DNA from: a virus
Length of the DNA: 33,611 nucleotides
Virus record (IMG/VR): IMGVR_UViG_3300009124_000053
Coordinates: 1-33,611 of that record
Strand: one strand, 5' to 3'
The notes under the pieces were generated by a model, which saw only the letters and a list, made by a program, of their open reading frames with translations, ran no database searches and was not told the DNA's origin. Positions 16,044-24,283 of this stretch are shown piece after piece. The translations under genes and the position numbers were made by a program. Positions within the stretch are counted from its first letter, which is position 1; each line of letters starts with the position of its first letter.

Positions 16044-16315
16044 TGTTTATTCTAACTCTCAAAGGTCATGAAACTGGCGTCTTCTCCCTGGTAAACGATG
16101 TCGGGGAGCAAGTCATTCCTATCTTTGAAGAGTATGATGATGCTGAACGCTATCATGGTATGATCGCAGATCAATCAGATACAGATGAGATCCCTTTGTG
16201 TATTACAGACATTGATGCTGAATTAATTCTTGCAGCATGTAATGAAAAGAACCAGAAGTATGCTATAATAACTCCAGACGACCTACTGATACCACCTGAT
16301 AACGTTGTTCTATGA
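16040..16315 (+). CDS. Probable DUF3110 protein between gp47 and gp46
   Basis: A 91-residue protein overlapping both neighbours by four bases (ATGA at each end). It contains the features of the cyanobacterial DUF3110 family as I recall them: a short N-terminal strand followed by G-V-F-S-L, then V-I-P-I-F-E-E-Y-D-D-A-E-R-Y-H-G-M-I near residues 24-41. The D-A-E-R-Y signature is the clearest. The family is of unknown function and centred on cyanobacteria and their phages, which supports a cyanophage. Its place inside the gp47-gp46 pair suggests an accessory of the nuclease complex, but this is inference. Confidence 0.8.
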   Translation: MMFILTLKGHETGVFSLVNDVGEQVIPIFEEYDDAERYHGMIADQSDTDEIPLCITDIDAELILAACNEKNQKYAIITPDDLLIPPDNVVL

Positions 16316-18042
16316 TCATTTTTAAAACTATACGATGGAAGAACTTCTTGTCTACGGGCAACGTCTTTACTGAGGTTGATCTCACTACATGCAAAACTAA
16401 TTTGATTGTTGGTGAGAATGGTGCAGGTAAGTCTACCATTCTTGATGCTCTTACGTTCTCTTTGTTTGGCAAACCGTTTCGTAAGATTAACAAACCGATG
16501 CTGGTGAACAGTATCAATGAAAAAGATTGTGTGACTGAGATTGAATTCAGCATCGGCAAGAATGAATTCAAAGTTGTGCGAGGTATCAAACCAAATAAGT
16601 TTGAGATCTATAACAACGGACAACTTTGGAACCAAGAATCTACGCTCGTAGATCAACAGAAGAACTTCGAGCAGAACGTTCTTAAGATGAACTATAAATC
16701 TTTTACACAAATTGTAGTCCTGGGTTCATCGACGTTCGTTCCGTTCATGCGTCTTCCTGTTGCACAGAGACGTGAGATCATTGAAGACATTCTGGATATT
16801 CAGATTTTCTCTACAATGAATGTTCTCCTTAAGGATAAGATTCGAGACAATCGTGAAGAGATCAAAGACTTTGATTATCAGATCGACCTTGTTAAAGAGA
16901 AAGTTGAACTCCAGAAGAACTATCTTCTTGAACTGGATAAGAAAAATAAAGCAGACATCTCTAAGAAAGAAGAGAAAATTTCTGAACTTTTAGAAGATGA
17001 AAATAAACAACACGTTCTTATTAAAGAAACAAGTGGTGTTATTGAACAACTCAACAAACAAATTGATGAGTATTCTACATCTTCAGACAAACTTAAGAAA
17101 CTGAATACATTTCTTATTAAACTAAGTTCTAAATTGCAAACATGTCAGAAAGAACACCAGTTCTTTGAAAAGAATCATGTGTGTCCTACATGCACACAAG
17201 ATCTTTCTGATGAATTTAGAACAGATAAAATTTCATCTGGTAAAACAAAACTGGATGAATTGACTGTAGGTTACAATGAGATTCTTTCTGCTATCGGTGA
17301 CGAAGAGAAACGTTTTAATAAATGGAACGAAATTTCTACTGAGATTACCAATAACAATCAACAGATCTCTCAAGCAAACTTTCAAATCAATTCGATTCGT
17401 AAGTCTATTGGAGACGTTGAGAAAGAAATCAAAGACCTTGAGTCTGGTGGCGGGGACAAAAAAGAAGCATACAGTAAACTTGAGACACTTGTTGGGGAGA
17501 AAAAAGAACTCAGTCTCCAGTTGTCTGAATCTAAAAAAGATAAAGACATGTTAAGTGTTGCCGCTGGATTGTTAAAAGATAATGGAATTAAGACTAGAAT
17601 AATAAAGAAGTATCTGCCTGTGATGAACAAGCTGATTAATCAGTATCTTCAGGGTATGGACTTCTATGTTAACTTTACTCTTGATGAAAATTTTGAAGAA
17701 ACAATCAAGTCGCGCTTCCGAGATCAATTCTCCTATGCTTCTTTCAGCGAGGGAGAAAAAGCTCGTATCGATATCGCTCTGCTGCTCACTTGGCGCAGTA
17801 TTGCTAAGCTTAAGAATAGCGTGGATACTAACCTCCTCATTTTAGATGAGATCTTTGATGGATCTCTTGACCAGCAAGGAGGGAGCGATCTTGGTTGGAT
17901 CCTCAGAAACTTTGATGATAGCATCTCGGTGTTTGTCATCTCTCACAAAGAACAGATGAACGATAAGTATGATCGAACTCTCAACGTGGAGAAGATCAAG
18001 AACTACTCGGTCGTCCGAGAGACAATCAGCAAACTGGACTAA
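16312..18042 (+). CDS. 46: Recombination nuclease ATPase gp46 (SbcC/Rad50-like)
   Basis: SMC-type ATPase partner of gp47. The 576 residues carry Walker A G-E-N-G-A-G-K-S-T at 34-42, a long coiled coil broken by a zinc hook C291-P-T-C294, the ABC signature F-S-E-G-E-K-A-R at about 478-485 and Walker B with D512-E513 in L-I-L-D-E-I-F-D-G. It overlaps the preceding small gene by ATGA and is followed at once by a terminator whose stem begins at the stop codon, so the operon from gp55 ends here. Confidence 0.96.
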   Translation: MIIFKTIRWKNFLSTGNVFTEVDLTTCKTNLIVGENGAGKSTILDALTFSLFGKPFRKINKPMLVNSINEKDCVTEIEFSIGKNEFKVVRGIKPNKFEIYNNGQLWNQESTLVDQQKNFEQNVLKMNYKSFTQIVVLGSSTFVPFMRLPVAQRREIIEDILDIQIFSTMNVLLKDKIRDNREEIKDFDYQIDLVKEKVELQKNYLLELDKKNKADISKKEEKISELLEDENKQHVLIKETSGVIEQLNKQIDEYSTSSDKLKKLNTFLIKLSSKLQTCQKEHQFFEKNHVCPTCTQDLSDEFRTDKISSGKTKLDELTVGYNEILSAIGDEEKRFNKWNEISTEITNNNQQISQANFQINSIRKSIGDVEKEIKDLESGGGDKKEAYSKLETLVGEKKELSLQLSESKKDKDMLSVAAGLLKDNGIKTRIIKKYLPVMNKLINQYLQGMDFYVNFTLDENFEETIKSRFRDQFSYASFSEGEKARIDIALLLTWRSIAKLKNSVDTNLLILDEIFDGSLDQQGGSDLGWILRNFDDSISVFVISHKEQMNDKYDRTLNVEKIKNYSVVRETISKLD

Positions 18043-18067
18043 GGGGACCTTCGGGTCCTCTTTTTTT
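18041..18067 (+). terminator. UUCG-loop terminator after gp46
   Basis: The stop codon of gp46 runs into GGGGACC, a TTCG loop, GGTCCTC and seven T. The C(UUCG)G closing pair makes an unusually stable tetraloop. Confidence 0.93.
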
Positions 18068-18070
18068 GTA

Positions 18071-18076
18071 TATACT
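18071..18076 (+). promoter_or_regulatory. Possible -10 box for the CobT-like gene
   Basis: TATACT lies about 25 bases before the ATG at 18101, in the same place after a terminator T-run as the TATAAT ahead of cobS. No acceptable -35 is present at 16-18 bases, so it may need an activator or be chance. Confidence 0.35.
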
Positions 18077-18100
18077 AATGGCATCAACGAGAGAGACGCC

Positions 18101-20230
18101 ATGAGCACCCAAGAGATCAAAGGTAACCTTGCCCGTCTGCTGGCAACCGAGAACCTTGTGGTAGAGCACAAGGGTGTGTCTACTGCTTCTTTTGACGTGG
18201 ACAATCGTATCCTGACTCTGCCTAACTGGGATCGTGCTTCTAACGTTGTCTATGATCTGCTGGTGGGTCATGAAGTTGGTCATGCTCTCTACACTCCTGT
18301 GTGGGACAACTTCTCCTGCCCTCGCGACTATGTGAACGTGACTGAGGATGCTCGCATTGAGAAACTGATGAAGCGACGCTATCCTGGTCTAAGAAAAACT
18401 TTCTACTGTGGTTACAGTGAACTGAACGGAGAAGATTTCTTTGGCATTGCAGAAGAAGATCTTGATACCTTGCTCTTCATCGACCGTGTAAACCTGCACT
18501 TCAAGATTGGCACTGCTGGTGTCTCTGTCAACTTCAACCCTGAGGAGCAGGCACTGGTTGACGAGTGTGCTGCAGCAGAGACCTTTGATGAAGCAGTTGC
18601 AGTTGCAGATAAAATGTGGGAACTTGCCAAGCAACAGCAGAAAGAGATGGAGCAACTTGCAGACATTCCTCAGTCTGGTGGTGATGGTCGTTCTGACTCA
18701 TCCGAACCTCAAAACATAGGTGGCGAACAACCTGAGCAGCAAGAAGGTGAATCTATGACGCACGAAGAGATGCTTGAAGAAGCAGAGCGTCGCGAAGAAG
18801 AGGACGAAGAAGTTCCTGGTTCTGCTGGTGGTGACATTAGTGAGTCTATGACTCAAGAATCATTTGATCGTGCTTCTCAAGGTTTGAGCAACCGTTATAG
18901 TGGTCGCACTACCTATGTTGACATCCCTAAGTTCAACCCTGACGACTTTGTTGTTGACTGGACTACTATCCATGACTGGATTGATGAGTGTTCTGATTCA
19001 GAATGTGATTATTCTTTCCCTGACGGAGAATACAATTCTTTCAAGAAGTCTATCCAGAAAGAAGTCAACTATCTTGTTAAAGAGTTTGAGTGCAAGAAGT
19101 CTGCTGATGCATACTCCCGTGCAATGACTTCACGCACTGGTGTTCTCGATACCAGCAAACTACACACCTACAAGTTCAACGAAGATCTTTTCAAGAAAGT
19201 TACCATCATTCCCGAAGGTAAGAACCATGGAATGCTGTTCATTCTTGACTGGTCTGGTTCTATGGGAACTGTTATGCTTCCCACTATCAAGCAACTTCTC
19301 ACCTTGGCAATGTTCTGTAAGAAGGTTGGCATTCCCTTTGAAGTCTATGCATTCTCTAACGAATGGATTCCCGCTGAGCGTGTTATTGCTGGCAAGACTG
19401 CAGAGATTAGTAATGAAGAATACTATTCTTACAAAGATCATGTAAAGAAGAATGAGGTATGCATCAATAAGTCTTTCTTCCGTATGCTGAATATTATCTC
19501 ATCTCGTTCTAACTCTAAGAACTTTGATCGTCAGTGCCGTAACCTTTGGCGTGAAGTATTCTCTATGTGCTACTACGTTTCTTATCAATCTACTATTGGT
19601 ATGGGTCTGTCTGGCACTCCTTTGAATGAGTCTATTATGGTAATGAAAGATATCATCCCTCAGTTCAAAAAGTCTACTGGTGTTAACAAAGTAAACCTGA
19701 TGATCCTGACTGATGGTGAAGGATGTGGCACTGGTTATGGTGCTGAAGTGATTGGATACGATGGTGACTCAACTCGTATTGCAGTTCGTCGCATTGAGAG
19801 TGGTGATGTAGTTCTGCGTGACAGAAAACTCGGTCGCATGTATGCCAGAAACAATGGTTTTACTGAAGCTACTAATCTCTTCATTCAGAACCTGAAAGAA
19901 AACAATCCTGGTGTCAACGTTATGGGATTCCGTATTATTGAATCCAGTGGACTGACTAATTTCTACCAACGTTATTGCACCAATGATTATGATTCTCAAC
20001 AGCAACTACAGAAACAATGGAAGAAAGAAAAGTCTGCTGTTCTTCCTAACCCCATTGCTTACGATGCTTTGTATGCTATCCATGCCAAGGCAACTAACAT
20101 GGAAGATACTGAATTAGAAGTTGATGCTGGTGCTTCCAAGACTCAAGTGCGATCTGCTTTCCGTAAGATGTTGTCAAAGAAACAAAACAATAAGAAGATC
20201 CTCAGTTCATTTATTACCCTTATTTCTTGA
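18101..20230 (+). CDS. HEXXH metallopeptidase-like + von Willebrand A protein (CobT-like)
   Basis: A 709-residue two-domain protein. Near the N-terminus is a zinc-peptidase motif H57-E-V-G-H61 followed by E-D-A-R-I-E at 82-87, the gluzincin pattern. Residues about 170-250 are acidic and Gln/Glu-rich. The C-terminal half holds a VWA domain with a complete metal site: D383-W-S385-G-S387, Thr506 in S-G-T-P-L-N and Asp538 in L-T-D-G. CobT, partner of the MoxR-type ATPase CobS in cobaltochelatase, has a VWA domain, and a CobS gene follows at 20813. Cyanophage copies are often labelled peptidase. The frame is open upstream to 17969, but the first ATG after the terminator is 18101. Substrate and role are unknown. 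Confidence 0.85.
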   Translation: MSTQEIKGNLARLLATENLVVEHKGVSTASFDVDNRILTLPNWDRASNVVYDLLVGHEVGHALYTPVWDNFSCPRDYVNVTEDARIEKLMKRRYPGLRKTFYCGYSELNGEDFFGIAEEDLDTLLFIDRVNLHFKIGTAGVSVNFNPEEQALVDECAAAETFDEAVAVADKMWELAKQQQKEMEQLADIPQSGGDGRSDSSEPQNIGGEQPEQQEGESMTHEEMLEEAERREEEDEEVPGSAGGDISESMTQESFDRASQGLSNRYSGRTTYVDIPKFNPDDFVVDWTTIHDWIDECSDSECDYSFPDGEYNSFKKSIQKEVNYLVKEFECKKSADAYSRAMTSRTGVLDTSKLHTYKFNEDLFKKVTIIPEGKNHGMLFILDWSGSMGTVMLPTIKQLLTLAMFCKKVGIPFEVYAFSNEWIPAERVIAGKTAEISNEEYYSYKDHVKKNEVCINKSFFRMLNIISSRSNSKNFDRQCRNLWREVFSMCYYVSYQSTIGMGLSGTPLNESIMVMKDIIPQFKKSTGVNKVNLMILTDGEGCGTGYGAEVIGYDGDSTRIAVRRIESGDVVLRDRKLGRMYARNNGFTEATNLFIQNLKENNPGVNVMGFRIIESSGLTNFYQRYCTNDYDSQQQLQKQWKKEKSAVLPNPIAYDALYAIHAKATNMEDTELEVDAGASKTQVRSAFRKMLSKKQNNKKILSSFITLIS

Positions 20231-20255
20231 CATAAAGGAATATATACCTTATAAT
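20227..20255 (+). promoter_or_regulatory. Perfect sigma70-type promoter
   Basis: TTGACA at 20227-20232 and TATAAT at 20250-20255, spacer 17. The -35 box contains the TGA stop of the preceding gene. Initiation near 20262 gives a leader of about 29 bases to the gene at 20291. Confidence 0.92.
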
Positions 20256-20290
20256 TGAAACAAGACTAAAAACTTCCCCACTTTCTAAAA

Positions 20291-20740
20291 ATGAGCAGAG
20301 TATCCACGTTATCTAATGTCTACAACAACTTTAATGTAGATAACCGCTTTCAAACTTACAAAAAAATTGTAACTAAAGCATTGCAAGCACAATCTTCATC
20401 GTCATCACGTCGTAAATCGACACGTCTGACGGGTATCCGAAGTATTGTTCGTGAACAGTTTCCTCTTCTAACTGAGAAACAGGTTATTCAAGCACAAGAC
20501 AATGTGTCTGAATGGTTTGATAACAACAAGAACAGTGTTGACTTTGCTCATTATCGTAGTCAACTTCCTTACATCTTTAACAAGCAACAACCTCAACAAA
20601 AACTTGAAACTCCCGTAACACCAGTTGTTTCAGAAGTTTCCACAATGGAAGATTGCATCCAAGCAATCATGAGCAAGTCTCAAGCAAAGATCAAGTGGTC
20701 TCAAGGAGATCAGATCCTTGAGGCAGAGTGGTCAAACTGA
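20291..20740 (+). CDS. Unknown 149-residue protein, early
   Basis: Lies alone between a perfect host-type promoter and a terminator. The N-terminal half is basic and serine-rich, with S-S-S-S-S-R-R-K-S-T-R-L near residue 36 and a possible helix-turn-helix-like stretch L-L-T-E-K-Q-V-I-Q-A-Q-D-N-V-S-E-W. A Gln/Pro linker leads to a C-terminal segment M-E-D-C-I-Q-A-I-M-S-K-S-Q-A-K-I-K-W. The charge suggests nucleic acid or host protein binding; I do not recognise a family. Confidence 0.82.
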   Translation: MSRVSTLSNVYNNFNVDNRFQTYKKIVTKALQAQSSSSSRRKSTRLTGIRSIVREQFPLLTEKQVIQAQDNVSEWFDNNKNSVDFAHYRSQLPYIFNKQQPQQKLETPVTPVVSEVSTMEDCIQAIMSKSQAKIKWSQGDQILEAEWSN

Positions 20741-20752
20741 GAACTGGTCCAC

Positions 20753-20778
20753 ACCGTCCCGACAGGGGCGGTTTTTTT
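20753..20778 (+). terminator. Rho-independent terminator ahead of cobS
   Basis: ACCGTCCC pairs with GGGGCGGT (one G-T pair) round a GACA loop, followed by a T-run to 20778. The loop also supplies part of a -35 box for the next promoter. Confidence 0.9.
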
Positions 20779-20787
20779 GTATATAAT
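20759..20787 (+). promoter_or_regulatory. cobS promoter nested in the terminator
   Basis: TATAAT at 20782-20787 lies exactly 17 bases after CCGACA (20759-20764), a four-of-six match to TTGACA located in the terminator stem and loop. Initiation near 20794 fits the ATG at 20813. Confidence 0.65.
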
Positions 20788-20812
20788 ATGTGCATACAAC
20801 ACAAGGGATCCG

Positions 20813-21910
20813 ATGCCTGCCAAGTCTGACCTGACCACTGCTCAACTTACTTCTTATCTGTCCGAGAACTTCGGGAGCGATATCAATGCCGATCACATTC
20901 GTTCTGCTTGCGACCACTTTGGTGTTGCCTATCCTACTGCTGTTAAGCGCATTCGTGATTACAACGTGGGTCGTGGTAAGTGGAATCTTACTGTCCAAGA
21001 GAAACTGGAGCAGACTTACCAAGCACCTGCTGCAGCACCGATTCGTGTTACCGCTCAGGAAGATTGCAATCTGATCCCTGACAAAGATGATACTTTTGTC
21101 CCGTTCGGTAACTTTTCTGACGTAAAGAAAATCATTCAGTCTGGTATTTTCTATCCCGTTTTCATTACTGGTATGTCTGGTAATGGCAAGACTTTTAGTG
21201 TTGAACAGGCATGTGCATCTCTAAATAAAGAGATCATTCGTGTGAATATCACTATTGAGACTGACGAGGATGATCTTATTGGTGGGTTTCGTCTTGTTGA
21301 CGGCGAAACTGTCTGGCATAATGGACCCGTCGTGGAGGCTCTTCAACGCGGAGCTGTGCTGCTTCTAGATGAGATCGACCTGGCATCTAACAAGATCATG
21401 TGTCTCCAGTCTATCCTTGAAGGCAAGGGTGTTTACCTGAAGAAGACTGGTCGCACTGTGCATCCTGCTGCTGGTTTCAACATCATTGCTACTGCCAACA
21501 CCAAGGGCAAGGGCAGTGATGATGGTCGCTTCATTGGCACCAACGTTCTTAACGAAGCATTCCTTGAGCGTTTTGCCCTGACCTTCGAGCAGGAGTATCC
21601 CACTCCTAAGGTTGAGACCAAGATTCTTGAGCGCCTGTGCAGCAAGGTTGGGGTGACAGATGAAGAGTTCTGTGCTAAACTTGCAGACTGGGCAGATGTC
21701 ATCCGTAAAACTTTTAACGACGGTGGCATCGATGAGGTAATCTCTACCCGTCGCTTGTCTCACATCATCCGTGCTTATGCAATCTTTGGTGATCGCCTCA
21801 AGGCAATCAAGGTTTGCACCAATCGCTTTGACGAAGAGACCAAGCAATCTTTCATTGAACTTTATGGCAAACTTGACGCAGACGTTGACACCGAATCCAA
21901 CGATGACTGA
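20813..21910 (+). CDS. cobS: CobS-type AAA+ ATPase (MoxR class)
   Basis: A 365-residue AAA+ ATPase. An N-terminal helical domain (1-90) precedes Walker A G-M-S-G-N-G-K-T at 120-127, Walker B L-L-L-D-E-I-D at about 183-189, sensor 1 A-T-A-N-T near 226-230, arginine finger in F-L-E-R-F (Arg253) and sensor 2 in S-T-R-R-L near 311-315. In bacteria CobS works with CobT to insert cobalt into the corrin ring. Phage copies are widespread in cyanophages and have been proposed to boost B12 supply, but the VWA/metallopeptidase protein at 18101 is a more likely direct partner. The frame opens at TTG 20777, upstream of the -10 box, so ATG 20813 is chosen. Confidence 0.92.
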   Translation: MPAKSDLTTAQLTSYLSENFGSDINADHIRSACDHFGVAYPTAVKRIRDYNVGRGKWNLTVQEKLEQTYQAPAAAPIRVTAQEDCNLIPDKDDTFVPFGNFSDVKKIIQSGIFYPVFITGMSGNGKTFSVEQACASLNKEIIRVNITIETDEDDLIGGFRLVDGETVWHNGPVVEALQRGAVLLLDEIDLASNKIMCLQSILEGKGVYLKKTGRTVHPAAGFNIIATANTKGKGSDDGRFIGTNVLNEAFLERFALTFEQEYPTPKVETKILERLCSKVGVTDEEFCAKLADWADVIRKTFNDGGIDEVISTRRLSHIIRAYAIFGDRLKAIKVCTNRFDEETKQSFIELYGKLDADVDTESNDD

Positions 21911-22076
21911 AGATAAATTCCATGGTTACATCGGACATGTTGCAATCCTAAAAGATTGCAACTATAAGTCTGGTAAGATTTTAGGTGGGGAAGGATTTAT
22001 TCTCACCATGCAAGCAATTGACGGCACGATCTTTGAGTGCTATCATAATAACATTGAATACATCTGGAGCAAATGA
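21903..22076 (+). CDS. Unknown 57-residue protein
   Basis: Starts at ATG 21903, overlapping the cobS end by eight bases; the frame is open further upstream, but only inside cobS. The sequence is beta-rich: F-H-G-Y-I-G-H-V-A-I-L, then G-G-E-G-F-I-L-T-M-Q-A-I-D-G-T-I-F-E-C-Y, ending I-E-Y-I-W-S-K. The stop overlaps the next ATG. No function is recognised; the compact strand pattern suggests a small barrel. Confidence 0.72.
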   Translation: MTEDKFHGYIGHVAILKDCNYKSGKILGGEGFILTMQAIDGTIFECYHNNIEYIWSK

Positions 22077-22360
22077 CTTTCAAATATAATGAAGATGCTC
22101 TTATCCAAGAGCTACGTGACTACATTGCCAGCACTTACAATCAACATTACTCTGCTGGTAACGATAAGATTCAGACACTGGATCTGATTGAAGCATGTGG
22201 AGATGCTGAAGCATTCTGTCGCAGCAACATCCTGAAGTATGCTTCTCGATACGATAAGAAAGGCACTGCACGACGTGACATTATCAAGATCCTTCACTAT
22301 GCACTGCTGCTTCTCCACTTCAGCGACAAGACCTCTGTTACCGAAACTTACAATCAATGA
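22073..22360 (+). CDS. DUF3310-like small protein upstream of the clamp
   Basis: A 95-residue helical protein with ATGA overlaps on both sides. The segment F-C-R-S-N-I-L-K-Y-A-S-R-Y-D-K-K-G-T, followed by D-I-I-K-I-L-H-Y-A-L-L-L-L, resembles DUF3310 proteins, which have the pattern N-x-x-K-Y-x-x-R-Y-x-x-K-G then D-x-x-K-A. That family is common in phages of cyanobacteria and Gram-positive hosts and has no known function. The similarity is read by eye and moderate. It lies directly upstream of gp45 and so is part of the replication operon. Confidence 0.75.
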   Translation: MTFKYNEDALIQELRDYIASTYNQHYSAGNDKIQTLDLIEACGDAEAFCRSNILKYASRYDKKGTARRDIIKILHYALLLLHFSDKTSVTETYNQ

Positions 22361-23022
22361 GCAAAGTATTTCTTTCCAACCAAACGCTTCAAGTTCTGAA
22401 GAACTATTCAACCATCAACAGTTCTATTCTCATCCGTGAAGGCAATGAACTGAAGACCATCAGCGTCGGGGAGAATGCCATTGCACAGTATACATGTGAA
22501 GAATCGTTCCCCCAAACGTTTGGTATCTACGATCTGAACCAGTTCCTTGCTGGTCTGTCATTGTTTGAGAGTCCAACTCTTGAGTTTGACAATCCCAGTT
22601 ATGTAAACATTCGTGGTCGTGGACGTTCTGCAAAGTATTACTTCTCCGATCCTGAGATTACTCTCAAGTCTGCACCAAACAAAGACGTTAAGTTTCCTGG
22701 TGCTGATATTCAATTCAGTCTGACTCAAGAAGACTTGAGTGGCATTCAGAAAGCAGCAGCAGTTTACAACCTGCCTGATCTTGTCTTCTGTTCTAACGGT
22801 GGTGAGATCTCTCTTGATCTTCGTGACAGTGAGAACGACACCAGTAATGCATACTCTCAGACTGTGGTAGGAGACACCACTGGCGATTACGAATTGACAA
22901 TCAAGGTTGAAAACATTCGCCTTCACCCTGGTGACTATTCAGTTAAGGTGTCCAAGCATCTGATTTCTGAATGGAAGCATCAGAACCTTGATCTTACTTA
23001 TTATATTGCACTCGAACCTTGA
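22357..23022 (+). CDS. 45: Sliding clamp gp45
   Basis: Trimeric ring that tethers gp43 polymerase to DNA and, with gp55, activates late transcription. The 221 residues match T4 gp45 in length (228). Clamps lack sharp motifs; the call rests on the N-terminal L-S-N-Q-T-L-Q-V-L-K-N-Y-S-T-I-N-S-S-I pattern, the repeated two-domain beta structure, acidic composition and position directly before gp44. It overlaps the previous gene by ATGA and gp44 by one base (TGATG). Confidence 0.93.
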   Translation: MSKVFLSNQTLQVLKNYSTINSSILIREGNELKTISVGENAIAQYTCEESFPQTFGIYDLNQFLAGLSLFESPTLEFDNPSYVNIRGRGRSAKYYFSDPEITLKSAPNKDVKFPGADIQFSLTQEDLSGIQKAAAVYNLPDLVFCSNGGEISLDLRDSENDTSNAYSQTVVGDTTGDYELTIKVENIRLHPGDYSVKVSKHLISEWKHQNLDLTYYIALEP

Positions 23023-23963
23023 TGAAAAAATTCCTTTGGGTAGAACAGTATCGTCCTCAAAAGATCGACGATTGTATTCTGCCTGCTAATATCAAAAAAG
23101 CATTCAAAGGTTTTGTTGAAAAAGGAGAGATCCCCAATCTTCTCCTTACTGGCACTGCTGGTGTCGGTAAGACCACCATCGCCAAAGCAGTCTGTGATGA
23201 GATCGGTGCGTCCTATATTGTGATCAATGGTTCCGACGAGGGACGCTTCTTGGACACCGTTCGCAACCGTGTCCGTCAGTTTGCCACAACAGTCTCACTG
23301 ACCTCTGGAGCACCCCACAAGGTCGTTATCATCGATGAGGCAGACAACACCACCCCTGACGTGCAACTGTCCCTCAGAACCGCCGTAGAAGAGTTCCACA
23401 ACAACTGCCGATTCATCTTCACCTGCAACTTCCAGAACAAGATCATTGAACCGCTGCACTCCCGTTGCACGGTCGTTGACTTCCGAATCCAGAAGGAGCA
23501 ACAGCAGCAACTCCAAGGACAGTTCTTCCTTCGTCTGAAGACTATCTTGGATGACAACAAAGTTGAGTATCAGGACAAGGTGATTGTCAAACTGATCCAA
23601 CGTTACTATCCCGACTGGCGTCGTCTTATCAATGAAGCACAACGTCATGCCGCAACTGGTAAGATTGATACCGATATTCTTTGCGATATTGCTGATGTCA
23701 ATCTGTCTCAGTTGATGAACTCCCTGAAGAACAAAGAGTTCTCCACAGTTCGCAAGTGGGTTGTAGACAACATTGATAATGATCCAAACATTATCATGCG
23801 TAAGATCTACGATGCTCTCTATGAGAACATCAAACCCAAATACATTCCAGAAGTAGTCCTGATCCTTGCTAAGTATCAGTATCAGATTGCTTTTGTTGCC
23901 GACCAGGAGATCAACCTGTTGGCATGTCTTACTGAAGTTATGATGAGTTGTGAATTCAAATGA
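23022..23963 (+). CDS. 44: Clamp loader ATPase subunit gp44
   Basis: AAA+ ATPase that with gp62 opens gp45 and loads it on primed DNA. Starting at ATG 23022 it has 313 residues (T4 gp44: 319); a TTG one codon earlier is in frame but less likely. It shows V-E-Q-Y-R-P at 7-12, Walker A G-T-A-G-V-G-K-T at 44-51, Walker B I-I-D-E-A-D at 103-108, and the clamp-loader S-R-C motif at 147-149. The end (C-E-F-K) overlaps the next ATG and is part of the 13-base repeat at 23953. Confidence 0.96.
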   Translation: MKKFLWVEQYRPQKIDDCILPANIKKAFKGFVEKGEIPNLLLTGTAGVGKTTIAKAVCDEIGASYIVINGSDEGRFLDTVRNRVRQFATTVSLTSGAPHKVVIIDEADNTTPDVQLSLRTAVEEFHNNCRFIFTCNFQNKIIEPLHSRCTVVDFRIQKEQQQQLQGQFFLRLKTILDDNKVEYQDKVIVKLIQRYYPDWRRLINEAQRHAATGKIDTDILCDIADVNLSQLMNSLKNKEFSTVRKWVVDNIDNDPNIIMRKIYDALYENIKPKYIPEVVLILAKYQYQIAFVADQEINLLACLTEVMMSCEFK

Positions 23964-23965
23964 AA
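23953..23965 (+). repeat. Direct repeat, left copy, at the gp44 end
   Basis: AATTCAAATGAAA, identical to 24283-24295 and exactly 330 bases before it. It contains the gp44 stop and the start of the HNH gene. Similarity goes on loosely as GT-TCCCT in both copies. Confidence 0.85.
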
Positions 23966-24283
23966 AAGTGTCCCTCTTGTGATAGAGTTCTTCCATTAGA
24001 TTCGTTTGGTAAAAATAGATCTAAAAGAGATAAGTTGGGTGTAAATTGCAAAGAATGTGAGAGAAACAATTCCAAATTACTTAAAGAACTAAGAAAAAAA
24101 CATCCAAATCCCCAAAAATGCCAGTGTTGTGGGAGAACTGATAGAAGAATGATTTTAGATCACGATCATAAAACAAAAAAGTTTAGAGGATGGTTGTGTG
24201 GTCACTGCAATACTGCCATAGGATTTATGGATGATGATGTATCGCAATTGAAAAAAGCAATTTTGTATTTGGAAGGAGTGTAA
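23960..24283 (+). CDS. Endonuclease VII-like HNH protein inserted after gp44
   Basis: A 107-residue nuclease candidate. The N-terminus is a zinc ribbon, C-P-S-C at 4-7 and C-K-E-C at about 30-33, followed by C-Q-C-C at about 54-57. The catalytic region I-L-D-H-D-H-K-T-K-K-F-R-G-W-L-C-G-H-C-N (about 70-89) is the D-H-D-H...C-x-x-C-N signature of the recombination endonuclease VII family, a beta-beta-alpha metal (HNH-type) nuclease. T4 endonuclease VII (gp49) is 157 residues, so this is a shorter relative. Base composition is more A/T-rich than the flanking genes. It is bounded by 13-base direct repeats and splits gp44 from gp62, pointing to a mobile, free-standing homing-type endonuclease rather than the Holliday resolvase. 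Confidence 0.88.
   Translation: MKKCPSCDRVLPLDSFGKNRSKRDKLGVNCKECERNNSKLLKELRKKHPNPQKCQCCGRTDRRMILDHDHKTKKFRGWLCGHCNTAIGFMDDDVSQLKKAILYLEGV

Noticed and set aside
17969-18100. Longer N-terminus for the CobT-like protein
   Set aside because: It would overlap gp46 and the terminator; the extra residues look like out-of-frame gp46 sequence.
20777-20779. TTG at 20777 as the cobS start
   Set aside because: It lies in the terminator T-run, upstream of the -10 box; ATG 20813 fits the promoter.
23295-23996. Minus-strand frame opposite gp44
   Set aside because: Shadow of the conserved gp44 coding sequence; all supported genes are on the + strand.
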